A stretch of DNA of 17,920 nucleotides from Candidatus Woesearchaeota archaeon (GCA_019323495.1 JAHWHE010000032.1:1-17920); one strand, 5' to 3'; positions 6,497 through 13,559 are shown, counted from the stretch's first letter. Notes: generated by a model from the sequence alone, not told the origin. Numbers and translations are program-made.

Positions 6497-6510
6497 GTTT
6501 ATAAATAATT
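6497..6510 (-). promoter_or_regulatory. TATA box for the coiled-coil operon
   Basis: The minus strand reads AATTATTTATAAAC, centred about 45 nt before the ATG at 6458, giving a short leader that contains the GGTGG Shine-Dalgarno. Confidence 0.5.
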
Positions 6511-6518
6511 AGGTTCTC

Positions 6519-6531
6519 TTATATATAAAAG
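6519..6531 (+). promoter_or_regulatory. Strong TATA box with no nearby coding start
   Basis: TTATATATAAAAG is a near-consensus archaeal TATA box on the plus strand, with a predicted start site near 6550. The next plus-strand gene begins 142 nt after that and has its own TATA box, so this promoter could drive an untranslated RNA. It can also be read as TATA on the minus strand. Confidence 0.4.
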
Positions 6532-6549
6532 TATCGGTAAGCACAGCGT

Positions 6550-6655
6550 ATAGTATCAAGCGTAGCAATTAAAATAACAGTCATTTAACAAAGACTCGGA
6601 AATACAGTCAAGTTTAGAATTTAGCGAAGCACACTAAACGCTTAAAAACATAGGA
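6550..6655 (+). ncRNA. Candidate untranslated RNA (weak)
   Basis: The stretch from the predicted start site of the 6519 TATA box to the TATA box of the next gene has no convincing ORF. It holds a partial inverted repeat: AAGTTTAG near 6610 against CTAAACGCTT near 6635. I did not see box C/D or tRNA features. The call rests on promoter position only. Confidence 0.2.
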
Positions 6656-6660
6656 TAAAT

Positions 6661-6670
6661 TTTTATATTT
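6661..6670 (+). promoter_or_regulatory. TATA box for the acidic-tail protein gene
   Basis: TTTTATATTT is centred 27 nt before the ATG at 6692, which has no Shine-Dalgarno. This indicates a leaderless transcript. Confidence 0.55.
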
Positions 6671-6691
6671 AAGCCTTAATTTCAGCTGAAC

Positions 6692-7111
6692 ATGGTTGAC
6701 ATGGAGATTGACAAAAAGAAGATGCCTGAGAAAAAGATCAGGGCAGGGCCGATTGCAGTCGCGATCTGGCGCAACAAAACAGATGACGGCAAGAGATCGT
6801 TCTATTCTGTTTCTTTTGAAAAACGGTACATGGACACAAGGACAGAGGTCTGGAAATCCACCACCAGCCTGAACAAGACAGACATACCGCAAGCAATCCT
6901 GGCATTGCAGGAAGCATTCAGATATCTTACATTGCACAAGACTCCGCAGGAATTGATTGACGAGGCCTTGATTGATGAAGAATCGTTCTGGGACAATAAA
7001 GAGGAACCGGACGCAGAAAGCATAGTGGTCCCTGACGAAGAATACAGCAAATACATCAACGAACCAGACGAGGAAGAGTGCGATGATGAAGAAAAAGAGG
7101 AAGAAGAATGA
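6692..7111 (+). CDS. Conserved small protein with an acidic C-terminal tail
   Basis: A 139-residue protein. The N-terminal domain (about 12-82) is beta-rich then helical: KKIRAGPIAVAIWRN (14-28), SFYSVSFEKRYMD (36-48), VWKSTTSLNKTDIPQAIL (53-70) and a helix to YLTL (78-81). The order K-I-R-A-G, V-x-x-x-K/R-x-Y-x-D, W-K-x-T-x-S-L is one I recognise from small archaeal and phage proteins usually annotated hypothetical. Residues 100-139 are almost all Asp/Glu, like the tails of single-stranded DNA-binding proteins. An ssDNA- or RNA-binding role is possible but only inferred. The stop overlaps the next ATG (ATGA), so it is translationally coupled with the zinc-ribbon gene. Confidence 0.85.
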   Translation: MVDMEIDKKKMPEKKIRAGPIAVAIWRNKTDDGKRSFYSVSFEKRYMDTRTEVWKSTTSLNKTDIPQAILALQEAFRYLTLHKTPQELIDEALIDEESFWDNKEEPDAESIVVPDEEYSKYINEPDEEECDDEEKEEEE

Positions 7112-7326
7112 GCTTCAAGGTCTGCCAGTGCCCTAAATGCGGAAATCTGCAGGCAACCCAGTCTGAAACAACCTTCAAGTGCTTCAGGTGCAATAAAAGC
7201 ACGACAATAAACCCGAAAAGCAAGCTCGGACCAGGGCTAAAGATACTAAAGACTTTTTCTGACGGCAAGCAAGCTGCAGACTTCATCATAGAATTCACCA
7301 AGCTGAAATACCAAAAAAAAGAATAA
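7108..7326 (+). CDS. Small zinc-ribbon protein (DUF1922-like)
   Basis: A 72-residue protein with CQCPKCG (6-12) and CFRC (25-28), a two-knuckle zinc ribbon. The remainder (40-72) forms an amphipathic helix ending in a lysine-rich tail. The pattern fits the archaeal DUF1922 type of zinc ribbons; the function is unknown, nucleic-acid or protein binding being usual for such folds. The ATG overlaps the stop of the preceding gene in an ATGA junction, so the pair is co-translated, suggesting a common complex or process. It converges with the envelope operon on the other strand; a T-rich stretch follows the stop. Confidence 0.85.
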   Translation: MSFKVCQCPKCGNLQATQSETTFKCFRCNKSTTINPKSKLGPGLKILKTFSDGKQAADFIIEFTKLKYQKKE

Positions 7327-7349
7327 TAAAAAACAAAGCTAAATTTTCT

Positions 7350-7781
7350 TTAAGGCACAATCAATTGCTTTTGCGCGCTCGCTTCTGTCCCTGCCAGCAG
7401 ATCCATTGCGATTATCTTGACAGTGTATGTTCCTGAAGCCAATGCACCCAATGGGAAAGTGCTGCTGTCCATTGATTTTCCTTCCGTCTTGATAACTGAA
7501 CCAAAGAATTCTCTCTTTGCTTGAGTTTCCACGATCTCAACCGAAACCTTTGGCTGTATCTCTCCGTTAGGGTTAGAGAAATCCCCTATCTTCTTCACAT
7601 ACAAGAATAAAGGAGTATCTGCGGATATCACATCCATCTGCACCTTGTTGTCTTCTCCGATAGATGCAAAGCCAAGCTCTTCGATTGTCAGTTTTGCGAC
7701 AATACTAGGCTTCTTTGGCGCGCACGCAAACATACCTATGCACAATGCGAGCAATACCAACACCATTAAAAATTTCTTCAT
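7350..7781 (-). CDS. Small lipoprotein
   Basis: A 143-residue exported protein of unknown function. After MKKFLMVLVLLALCIGMFAC the lipobox cysteine is C20; the mature part (Ala-Pro-Lys-Lys onward) is predicted mainly beta, ending with a strand-rich segment around SGTYTVKIIAMD, as in bacterial-Ig-like or carboxypeptidase-regulatory-like folds. No catalytic motif is seen. An in-frame ATG lies two codons upstream (7787), but GGAGGG (7788-7793) is directly adjacent to that ATG and 6 nt from 7781, so 7781 is the better start. It is the last gene of a run of four minus-strand envelope genes. Confidence 0.85.
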   Translation of the reverse strand: MKKFLMVLVLLALCIGMFACAPKKPSIVAKLTIEELGFASIGEDNKVQMDVISADTPLFLYVKKIGDFSNPNGEIQPKVSVEIVETQAKREFFGSVIKTEGKSMDSSTFPLGALASGTYTVKIIAMDLLAGTEASAQKQLIVP

Positions 7782-7818
7782 GTACATCCCTCCAAAAATT
7801 AAAAATAAAAATAAAAAA

Positions 7819-8238
7819 TTAAATCAAGGCTGCTGTGATTCCTGGAGCTGCTGCACCTATGATGAGTCCAAGTATCAGACCGATTATTGCGCCGATGATG
7901 ATGTCTGCCACAATCAGCAGTATCCACGCAATTGCGCTTCTTCCCCAGCTTTCCTTGTAAAAGTATCTTATCAACAGCAACAAGATCACTAAGTTAACTA
8001 TCATGAAGACAAGATTTAGTGCGATCGCTGCTGCAAGCGCTCCTATGAAAGTCGGAATCAATCCAAGCACAAAGCCAATGATTCCTCCGATAAGAGCTAC
8101 AAGGAATGCAGTTTTCATGCCCTGGTCCTTGAATTTAAGCCAGCGGGAAAAACCCCACAGGATCAAGCCGTTTATTATGATGAAAGCTATTGTTGATCCT
8201 AGCATCACAAGGATGCCGCCTGTAACTAAGCTAACCAT
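7819..8238 (-). CDS. Four-TM membrane protein
   Basis: A 139-residue, strongly hydrophobic protein with four predicted TM helices (about 8-31, 41-63, 66-90 and 101-130). The short loop after helix 1 is basic (SRWLKFKDQGMK), and a second charged loop (YFYKESWGRS) lies between helices 3 and 4. Gly/Ala/Ile-rich helices pack tightly. I do not recognise a family with certainty. GGAGGTT (minus strand, 8244-8250) is 5 nt before the ATG. It sits between DUF4870 and a lipoprotein gene in a likely operon, so a role in the cell envelope is plausible. Confidence 0.85.
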   Translation of the reverse strand: MVSLVTGGILVMLGSTIAFIIINGLILWGFSRWLKFKDQGMKTAFLVALIGGIIGFVLGLIPTFIGALAAAIALNLVFMIVNLVILLLLIRYFYKESWGRSAIAWILLIVADIIIGAIIGLILGLIIGAAAPGITAALI

Positions 8239-8250
8239 TTTTCAACCTCC

Positions 8251-8595
8251 TTATTTGTAAGCAATGTTATATGCAAATTTGTGCACAAATGGCACTTTGA
8301 ACTTTTCTCCCTTATACGCCTTGACAGCATACACTATTGCCATTATGATGTAGATCAGCCACACAATTGGCAATAACAGGAACATGAATCCCAGTATTCC
8401 GAATGTTGCTACTGTCAGTATCGTGAATACTATCCATAATACAATCCAGATAACAATGAATGCTATCCCGAAGAACAATGCCTGGAATGCATGGTACTTG
8501 ACATCCTTGTCTTTTTTCTCGACAATTGCCATGATAAGCGCAATTATCCAGATAGGATATCCCAAAGCGACTAAAATTTTTTGTGTTTCGTCCAT
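8251..8595 (-). CDS. DUF4870 family membrane protein
   Basis: A 114-residue membrane protein. KKDKDVKYHAFQALFFG (27-43) is the DUF4870 signature: charged residues, then a His-x-x-Gln-Ala segment entering a TM helix. The C-terminus KAYKGEKFKVPFVHKFA (92-108) is the other conserved part, usually YKGE-x-F-x-x-P. Four TM segments are likely. The family is widespread and its biochemical role is not established. GAGGGGTG (minus strand, 8604-8611) is 8 nt before the ATG, which follows the TM2-like gene by 17 nt; the two are one operon. Confidence 0.92.
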   Translation of the reverse strand: MDETQKILVALGYPIWIIALIMAIVEKKDKDVKYHAFQALFFGIAFIVIWIVLWIVFTILTVATFGILGFMFLLLPIVWLIYIIMAIVYAVKAYKGEKFKVPFVHKFAYNIAYK

Positions 8596-8612
8596 TTAAT
8601 TTTCACCCCTCT

Positions 8613-9029
8613 TCAATATGCTTTTGCTTCTTTGTAAGCTAAAATCGTTGATATGATAACAACTATTACATTGATTACCACGATTATCGGCAGCACAACT
8701 ATCACACCCATCCCGAATGTCGCAGCTGCAACATAAATCAAAATTATGAACTCGATGAATATCAATACCCAGTATCCTAGAAGAAAGAATACTCCTCTGC
8801 CAATTCTACCTGTGTAGAAATGACCTATGCCGAGAACGCCGACAAACAATCCCAGCAGCAGTTCAAGCAGAACAGCAGCTACAGGACTTTTTCTCACGCC
8901 GACTCGTGCAGGCTTTGCAGCAGGCACGGGTTTTGCAGCTGGTTTCATGGCCGCCTTTCTTTTCACAGGTTTGGCAGCCTTCTTTTTAGAAGTTTTCTTG
9001 ACTGTCCTTTTAGTTTTTCTTTTAGCCAT
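8613..9029 (-). CDS. TM2-domain-like membrane protein with a Lys/Ala-rich N-terminus
   Basis: A 138-residue protein. Residues 1-47 are a Lys/Ala/Pro-rich tail of the kind seen in archaeal and bacterial nucleic-acid-binding tails. The rest has at least three TM helices. GIGHFYTGRIGRGVFFLLGY (67-86) matches the TM2 domain core, G-x-G-x-H-x-Y-x-G-x-x-x-x-G. The function of such proteins is not settled. GGTGAT lies before the ATG, and a TATA box (ATTTATATACC on the minus strand, about 9076-9086) sits just beyond the ftsY stop. It is the first gene of the four-gene run ending in a lipoprotein. Confidence 0.85.
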   Translation of the reverse strand: MAKRKTKRTVKKTSKKKAAKPVKRKAAMKPAAKPVPAAKPARVGVRKSPVAAVLLELLLGLFVGVLGIGHFYTGRIGRGVFFLLGYWVLIFIEFIILIYVAAATFGMGVIVVLPIIVVINVIVVIISTILAYKEAKAY

Positions 9030-9075
9030 TATAAAATCACCTATCCCCCAATGTTAGCTCGAATTAACAACTATA

Positions 9076-9106
9076 GGTATATAAATCTTTCTGTTCAAGC
9101 AGAAAG
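9076..9106 (-). promoter_or_regulatory. Hairpin at the ftsY stop followed by a TATA box
   Basis: CTTTCTG (9087-9093) pairs perfectly with CAGAAAG (9100-9106) with a 6-nt loop, overlapping the ftsY stop codon (9095-9097). Just beyond it, ATTTATATACC on the minus strand is a TATA box for the downstream TM2-like gene. This junction may both stop ftsY transcription and start the next operon. Confidence 0.4.
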
Positions 9107-10381
9107 CCCGAGATTTTCTAGAATTATGTCTGGATTGAATTCCTGCAGGTCTTCATACCTTTGCCCGACACCAAAGTATAAGATGGGTTTGCTCGTCACA
9201 TAAGAAATAGAAATCGCACCCCCTCCTTTATCATCGACATCTGCTTTTGACAATATGATTCCATCTATCCCCACATGCTCATTGAATTCTTTTGCCTGCT
9301 CGACAGCATCGTTGCCTGTCAAAGAGTCTCCTACAAATATCTTCAGGTCTGGCTTGCTTACTCTTATGACTTTATGAAGTTCATCCATCAGGTTAACATT
9401 GCTGTGCTGTCTTCCTGCAGTGTCTATCAATACGACATCTATCTTTTTTGCTTTTGCATGCGCAACCGCGTCAAAGCAGACAGCAGCTGCATCGCTCCCG
9501 TATTCCTGCTTTATTAATTTGATTCCAAGATTGTTTGCATGCTCTTCCAACTGCTCTATCGCAGCCACCCTGAAGGTGTCAGCTGCTGCAATCACGCAGC
9601 TCAATCCTTCACTCTGAAGTTTTTTCGCGACTTTTGCAAGAGAAGTTGTCTTTCCGACTCCGTTGATGCCTACAAACACAATGACAAAAGGCTTTTCTTT
9701 CTTCTGCCTTATCATCTGGACCAAGTCAATCTTCTCAACATCGAACAAATCATTGATGCTCTCTCTCAAAGTATCTTTTATTATTTTCTCAATTCCAAGC
9801 CTGCTTATCTTTTCCTCACACAATTCTTTTTTCAGGTCTTCCTTTATTTTATCTATAACCTCTACAGCAACATTATTCTCCATCAAGACGATCTCCAGGT
9901 TCCAGAACAGTTCATTGAACTTTTCTTCTGATAATTGTGTTTTAACGACGCTCTCTTTTATGCGCCTGAAAAAGCCTTTCTTTTCCTTGACAGGCAGCGG
10001 CTCTTCTTTTACTTTTGTTTCTTCCTTGAATTCTACAACTTCTTTCTTTATCTCTTCCCTGTATTCTTTTTTCGGCTTCTCTATGGTCTCTTCTTTTTTA
10101 ATTTCTTTCCTAGGCTCTATTCTTTTTTCTTCCAGCTTTTCTTTTTTTGCTTCTGGCCTTTTTATTTCAGGCTTCTTTATCTTTTCCTCAACTTTCTTCT
10201 CTATTATTTCTTCTTTTACCTCTATCCTTTCCTCGACTTTTTCTTCCGGCTTTTTTATCTTGACTTCTTCCTTGATAGGCTCTTCTATTCTCTCTTCTGT
10301 TTTCTCTTCTACTTCTTTCTCAACTTTCTTAGAAAAAACACCTACAGCGTCCTTTAATTTCTTTTTTAAAAAGCCGAACAT
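9095..10381 (-). CDS. ftsY: Signal recognition particle receptor FtsY
   Basis: GTPase that docks the SRP-ribosome complex at the membrane to deliver nascent proteins to the Sec channel. The 428-aa protein starts with a long, highly charged Lys/Glu region (1-135, low complexity with repeated K-x-E-E/I-E-K units), normal for the A domain though long for an archaeon. The helical N domain follows (about 136-225), then the G domain: GINGVGKTTS (238-247), DTFRVAA (268-274), DTAGR (320-324), SKAD (378-381) and GVGQ (404-407). GDSLTGNDA (351-359) is the usual GDALAGNDA. The ATG is 1 nt after the prefoldin stop, so aIF6, prefoldin and ftsY are one unit, an order conserved across archaea. Confidence 0.97.
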   Translation of the reverse strand: MFGFLKKKLKDAVGVFSKKVEKEVEEKTEERIEEPIKEEVKIKKPEEKVEERIEVKEEIIEKKVEEKIKKPEIKRPEAKKEKLEEKRIEPRKEIKKEETIEKPKKEYREEIKKEVVEFKEETKVKEEPLPVKEKKGFFRRIKESVVKTQLSEEKFNELFWNLEIVLMENNVAVEVIDKIKEDLKKELCEEKISRLGIEKIIKDTLRESINDLFDVEKIDLVQMIRQKKEKPFVIVFVGINGVGKTTSLAKVAKKLQSEGLSCVIAAADTFRVAAIEQLEEHANNLGIKLIKQEYGSDAAAVCFDAVAHAKAKKIDVVLIDTAGRQHSNVNLMDELHKVIRVSKPDLKIFVGDSLTGNDAVEQAKEFNEHVGIDGIILSKADVDDKGGGAISISYVTSKPILYFGVGQRYEDLQEFNPDIILENLGLSA

Positions 10382-10382
10382 T

Positions 10383-10808
10383 TTATTCCATCATCAATTG
10401 CATTGTCTGCACTTGCGCGCTCATGCTCTCGAACTGTTTTGCAAGCTGTTCCCTTACCTTCATTATCTCTACTCTCTGGTCTGTCACTAATTTCTTTGTC
10501 TCTTCTATTGTTTTCTCGACAGCAGTGCCCGCACCAATGTTCAGAACAACTTTCCTGTTCTCGTCAAGTTTGGTCTTCAGGAATATGCCTGATGCAAGCG
10601 GCGCAAGCATCTCGCTGCCTTTTTCAGCATTAGGAATCTCGTCAAGAGCAGCTTCAGTATGGATGAGCTCCTCGACCTGCGCGTCTATGTGCTGGATCTG
10701 CTGCTGCAATTGCTTCAGCTGCTGCCCCATTAATTGTAATTCTAAGTATGCTTGCCTGAGTTCCTGTTCTTTTTCTTCGTTTGATTTTTCCTTTTGCTTC
10801 TTAGCCAT
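10383..10808 (-). CDS. pfdA: Prefoldin subunit alpha
   Basis: Cytosolic chaperone that captures unfolded proteins for the thermosome. The 141-aa protein has an N-terminal helix (about 10-50, Gln/Glu-rich coiled coil with LELQLMGQQLKQLQQQI), the central beta hairpins with PLASGIFLKTKL and VVLNIGAGTAVEKT, which are signature segments of the alpha subunit, and a C-terminal helix ending in a Met/Gln-rich stretch. An upstream GTG (10820) is in frame, but it overlaps the aIF6 stop and has no properly spaced SD; GGAGTGA ends 7 nt before the ATG at 10808, so 10808 is chosen. In many archaea rplX (LX/eL20) lies between aIF6 and pfdA; here it does not. Confidence 0.95.
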   Translation of the reverse strand: MAKKQKEKSNEEKEQELRQAYLELQLMGQQLKQLQQQIQHIDAQVEELIHTEAALDEIPNAEKGSEMLAPLASGIFLKTKLDENRKVVLNIGAGTAVEKTIEETKKLVTDQRVEIMKVREQLAKQFESMSAQVQTMQLMME

Positions 10809-10816
10809 AGTATTTC

Positions 10817-11494
10817 TCACTCCTTGGTTTTTATCGCATCCTCGAACAAAAGTATCTCATCGCCGCGCACATTGCTCGAGATCACATAACCTTTGTTGTT
10901 CGCAAAAACACCGCTTCTTATGTACGGGCTGCCTCCGATTGTTCCCGGCACCAATTCTATGTTCAACATCTTCTGCAGTTCTGCCAGCTGTTTCTTGCTT
11001 ATGTCTTCGTGGATAAAACCGCCTTTCGAATTCACAACAGCAAGGCTTCCTACATTTCCCACGCCGCATAATTCGCCTGGGACGACCCTTACTTTCAGCG
11101 CCTGTCTTATCTGCTTTTTCACGACTGCTGAATATTCAGGATTCACAAGTGCGCCATGATCGTTCGCCAGTATGTTGTTGCCAAGGCAGTTCAAGTCTGT
11201 CTTGAGCACCTTGAAATCAAACTCATACTGTTTGCTGAATTCCTGCAAGTCCTCGAACTCTTCATGGAATATGTAGCTTGGGACAAGGACACAGTTATTG
11301 TTTCCGACCATGAATACTCCGATAAGGTCTGTACCAGCTATCGACAGGTTCTCAACAGGCACCTGCAGAGCCTCTTCTATCTTACTGAAGAACCTCTTTT
11401 TTACATTGTTCCCGACAAAGCAAATCTTGTCATTGCAGTATCCGAACAAGCCAACATTTGATAAGTTGTCGAAACTTAGTTTGAAAACACCCAT
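10817..11494 (-). CDS. eif6: Translation initiation factor aIF6
   Basis: Binds the large ribosomal subunit and prevents premature joining to the small subunit. The 225-aa protein is full length for the family (about 220 aa) and shows its five-fold pseudo-repeats: SNVGLFGYCND (12-22), SIAGTDLIGVFMVGNN (51-66), ILANDHGALVNP (108-119), VGNVGSLAVVNSKGGFIH (145-162) and GSPYIRSGVFANNKGYVIS (188-206). There is no Shine-Dalgarno; a TATA box lies 27 nt upstream, so the transcript is probably leaderless. It is the first gene of the aIF6-pfdA-ftsY unit, linking ribosome assembly, folding and membrane targeting. Confidence 0.97.
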   Translation of the reverse strand: MGVFKLSFDNLSNVGLFGYCNDKICFVGNNVKKRFFSKIEEALQVPVENLSIAGTDLIGVFMVGNNNCVLVPSYIFHEEFEDLQEFSKQYEFDFKVLKTDLNCLGNNILANDHGALVNPEYSAVVKKQIRQALKVRVVPGELCGVGNVGSLAVVNSKGGFIHEDISKKQLAELQKMLNIELVPGTIGGSPYIRSGVFANNKGYVISSNVRGDEILLFEDAIKTKE

Positions 11495-11516
11495 ATCGAC
11501 GACAGAGATGGCTATA

Positions 11517-11526
11517 GTTTATAAAG
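11517..11526 (-). promoter_or_regulatory. TATA box for the aIF6-pfdA-ftsY operon
   Basis: The minus strand reads CTTTATAAAC, centred 27 nt before the ATG at 11494. This fits a leaderless transcript starting at or near that ATG. Confidence 0.6.
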
Positions 11527-11530
11527 GTTT

Positions 11531-11569
11531 TGGGAATAAAAATAAAAGAGAAAAAATAATTAAAAAAAT
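11531..11569 (-). terminator. T-rich terminator after the lipoprotein pair
   Basis: Downstream of the lipoprotein stop the minus strand has four T-runs (for example TTTTTT followed by TTTTTT and TTTT) with no strong stem, the pattern of archaeal poly-T termination, just before the aIF6 promoter. Confidence 0.5.
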
Positions 11570-12373
11570 CTAATCAAATGTTTGATGCGTGACGTCCTCC
11601 TTTGTCAGGCTTGAGGATATCATCTCAAATGACCACATCTTTGGCTCTTTCGCATCGATGTCTTTGATGACCTGCGCTGCAACACCATAATAGCTGTACA
11701 AGTTCATCCTGTTTGTTTTGCTGTCTTCCTTGTATTCCACTACAACAGTGTGCCTGTTGAACATTGTTTCTGTGCCTATGTTGTCTGCACAACCCAGCGT
11801 CAATATCCAGTCTTTCGGCGTCAGTTCATAATAGTCATTGTATTCTACATCGAACGGCTTGTTCAGGTCGTCGCATCTCACCCTGTCTTCACAGTAAGCA
11901 ATTGCTTCCTTTGAGTCTGTATCTAGGTATATTGTATTAAAGTATTCCCCTCTGACAAACTTAGATGCTTCTGGAAGAACTATCTTCATCTTGTTGTCCT
12001 TGACAAACACTTCATATTCATCTCTGAAATATGGAGGCTTTCTCATCAAGTAACGCATTTCCTTTGTGCTCTTTGCCTTGTCAACAAGCATCTGCACGTC
12101 CGGATCCAGGCAACCTCCTGTTTCTACTACGCTGCTTCCTGTGACAGTGTCCATTCCAGCTTCTTCAACTGGTTCTGGCTCTTCTTGTATCTCAACCGGC
12201 TCTGTCTCTACTGGCGCAGGTGCAGGCGGTGGTGTAGGAAGTTCGACAACCATCTCTTCTTCAGTCTCAACACCTTCGTCTTCTACTGTTGTCAGTTCTG
12301 TTTTTGCGCCGCAAGCTGCAATAAATAGACTTGCAACCATCAACAAAACTATTGCTAATGCTGCTTTCTTCAT
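11570..12373 (-). CDS. Lipoprotein, paralogue of the upstream gene
   Basis: A 267-residue lipoprotein of unknown function. The signal peptide ends with FIAAC (lipobox cysteine C21), followed by a Pro/Glu-rich spacer (30-72) and a globular domain (about 88-262). The domain contains DPDVQMLVDKAKSTKEMRY (90-108), a Cys pair (C161, C167), NKPFDVEY (171-178) and a C-terminal WSFEM...KEDVT segment (247-262). Each of these has a counterpart in the upstream lipoprotein in the same order, so the two are paralogues. GGAGGTG lies before the ATG, inside the upstream gene, and the ATG overlaps the upstream stop by 4 nt (ATGA), so translation is coupled. Extra feature: DTVTGSSV (75-82) near the end of the spacer. 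Confidence 0.9.
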   Translation of the reverse strand: MKKAALAIVLLMVASLFIAACGAKTELTTVEDEGVETEEEMVVELPTPPPAPAPVETEPVEIQEEPEPVEEAGMDTVTGSSVVETGGCLDPDVQMLVDKAKSTKEMRYLMRKPPYFRDEYEVFVKDNKMKIVLPEASKFVRGEYFNTIYLDTDSKEAIAYCEDRVRCDDLNKPFDVEYNDYYELTPKDWILTLGCADNIGTETMFNRHTVVVEYKEDSKTNRMNLYSYYGVAAQVIKDIDAKEPKMWSFEMISSSLTKEDVTHQTFD

Positions 12374-13176
12374 ATTAGTACACCTCCAAGCGTGACATCC
12401 TTTTCAGGACACGTTGTTTTAAAGATCTCGAATGAATAGAATTTTCCTCCTGCCTCTACTTTTGCAGGCAGTTTGTAAAAATCATATACCTGCATCTTCA
12501 CCGCCCCGTATTCAAGATTGTACACATTTCTGCTCATGAATTTTGTAGTGCCTGTGAATTTTGCATTGTTCGGCACCTGCTGCGCCCAGAACATAGGCGT
12601 CTTGAAATTCAGGAAACGGTCAAATTTGATATCAAATGGCTGGTTGAAATTCATGCTGCACTTGATTCCGTCTGCGCATACTGCTTTTGCAGTTTTTGCA
12701 CTGAAATCAACAAAGATCTGCGTATAAGATTCCTTTTCATCTCCTCTCAAGCTCGAATACTTGAGCCTCATCTTGCTTCCTCTGATAAAGACTTCAGAAT
12801 CTCCGAAATCTCCGCCCATCTCCCTGTAGAAATAATTGATGTCGTCTGTTGATTTTCCTGCTTTTTGTATTGCAAGTATCTCAGGATCAACACCTTCTGG
12901 AACAGGTTCTTCTATTGTTACAGGTTCTTCTGCAACAGGCTCTTCATATTCAACCACTTCTTTTTCTTCTGGCTCAAACTCTATGTTTATCTCTTCTGCC
13001 TCTTGTTCTAGCTCCTGCATCTCTTCTATCTCTTCTAAACCCTGTTCAATCTGCTGTTCTTCTGCAGCGATCTGTTCTTCTGTAACAGGCTTCAATTCAT
13101 AAGAAGTACAGCTAGAAATAAGCAGTATGCCTATAAGCATCATGCACGTGATTGCCGAATATATAATACCCCTCAT
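12370..13176 (-). CDS. Lipoprotein with an acidic spacer, first of a paralogous pair
   Basis: A 268-residue lipoprotein of unknown function. The signal peptide ends LLISSC (C23), followed by a long Glu/Gln/Pro spacer (about 30-96, many Glu-Glu pairs) and a globular domain (97-265): DPEILAIQKAGKSTDDINYF (97-116), Cys pair C167/C173, NQPFDIKF (178-185), FYSFEIFK...EKDVT (246-261). The Cys spacing (6) and motif order match the next gene, so a duplication produced the pair; the spacers are unlike each other. A TATA box 29 nt before the ATG and no Shine-Dalgarno point to a leaderless start. The products could form a surface complex, but that is inferred. Confidence 0.9.
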   Translation of the reverse strand: MRGIIYSAITCMMLIGILLISSCTSYELKPVTEEQIAAEEQQIEQGLEEIEEMQELEQEAEEINIEFEPEEKEVVEYEEPVAEEPVTIEEPVPEGVDPEILAIQKAGKSTDDINYFYREMGGDFGDSEVFIRGSKMRLKYSSLRGDEKESYTQIFVDFSAKTAKAVCADGIKCSMNFNQPFDIKFDRFLNFKTPMFWAQQVPNNAKFTGTTKFMSRNVYNLEYGAVKMQVYDFYKLPAKVEAGGKFYSFEIFKTTCPEKDVTLGGVLI

Positions 13177-13200
13177 TATCTGGACTTTAAATAGCCGGAT

Positions 13201-13210
13201 TATATAAAAG
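13201..13210 (-). promoter_or_regulatory. TATA box for the lipoprotein pair
   Basis: The minus strand reads CTTTTATATA, centred 29 nt before the ATG at 13176, which has no Shine-Dalgarno. Confidence 0.55.
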
Positions 13211-13242
13211 TTTCCCTTAAAAACCCGTGAATTTCAAGTAGG

Positions 13243-13270
13243 CTAAAATAAAAGAATAAAAAGAATAAGT
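13243..13270 (-). terminator. T-rich terminator after the DUF5679 gene
   Basis: On the minus strand the stop codon is followed by CTTATTCTTTTTATTCTTTT-type T-runs, consistent with archaeal termination before the lipoprotein promoter. Confidence 0.4.
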
Positions 13271-13274
13271 TTGT

Positions 13275-13445
13275 TTACTTTTTCTTCTTTTTGGCAGCTC
13301 CGCCGCCACCCATAATCCTGCACATGGTTGTTCCGCACTTAGGGCACTGCCCTTTCATTGCTTTTCTTCCATTCTTAAGAGTTACTTCTTTCTCACTTTT
13401 CATGACTTGTTTCTTCTTGCATTTTACGCAATATGCTTCTACCAT
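13275..13445 (-). CDS. Small zinc-ribbon protein, DUF5679
   Basis: A 56-residue protein: M-V-E-A-Y-C-V-K-C-K start, TLKNGRKA (22-29), then CPKCGTTMCRI (34-44) and a Gly4-Ala2-Lys5 tail. MVEAYCVKC, the TLKNGR segment and CPxCGT-x-M-x-RI are the signature of DUF5679, a tiny zinc-ribbon family widespread in archaea, bacteria and phages with no assigned function. The four ligands are C6, C9, C34 and C37. AAGGAGGG (13453-13460) lies 7 nt before the ATG, and a TATA-like element (TTTTTAAAC, minus strand, about 13511-13520) predicts a leader of roughly 43 nt, so the gene is transcribed separately from the kinase. Confidence 0.92.
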   Translation of the reverse strand: MVEAYCVKCKKKQVMKSEKEVTLKNGRKAMKGQCPKCGTTMCRIMGGGGAAKKKKK

Positions 13446-13559
13446 TATTTATCCCTCCTTTGGTTAGTATGACGAATATCACACTTTTTCGTATGTAGAA
13501 GCTTCATTAGTTTAAAAACGTTTTGATTTTTGATATTAAATCTAACAGAAATCGGGTTA

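Noticed and set aside
10000..10330. Low-complexity repeat-like DNA in ftsY
   Set aside because: It encodes the Lys/Glu-rich acidic region and has no regular spacing like a CRISPR array or tandem repeat.
9663..10490. 275-codon plus-strand open frame opposite ftsY
   Set aside because: It is the reverse of the Lys/Glu-rich ftsY N-terminus and gives a Ser/Phe-rich product. FtsY in the minus frame is unmistakable, so this is a shadow.
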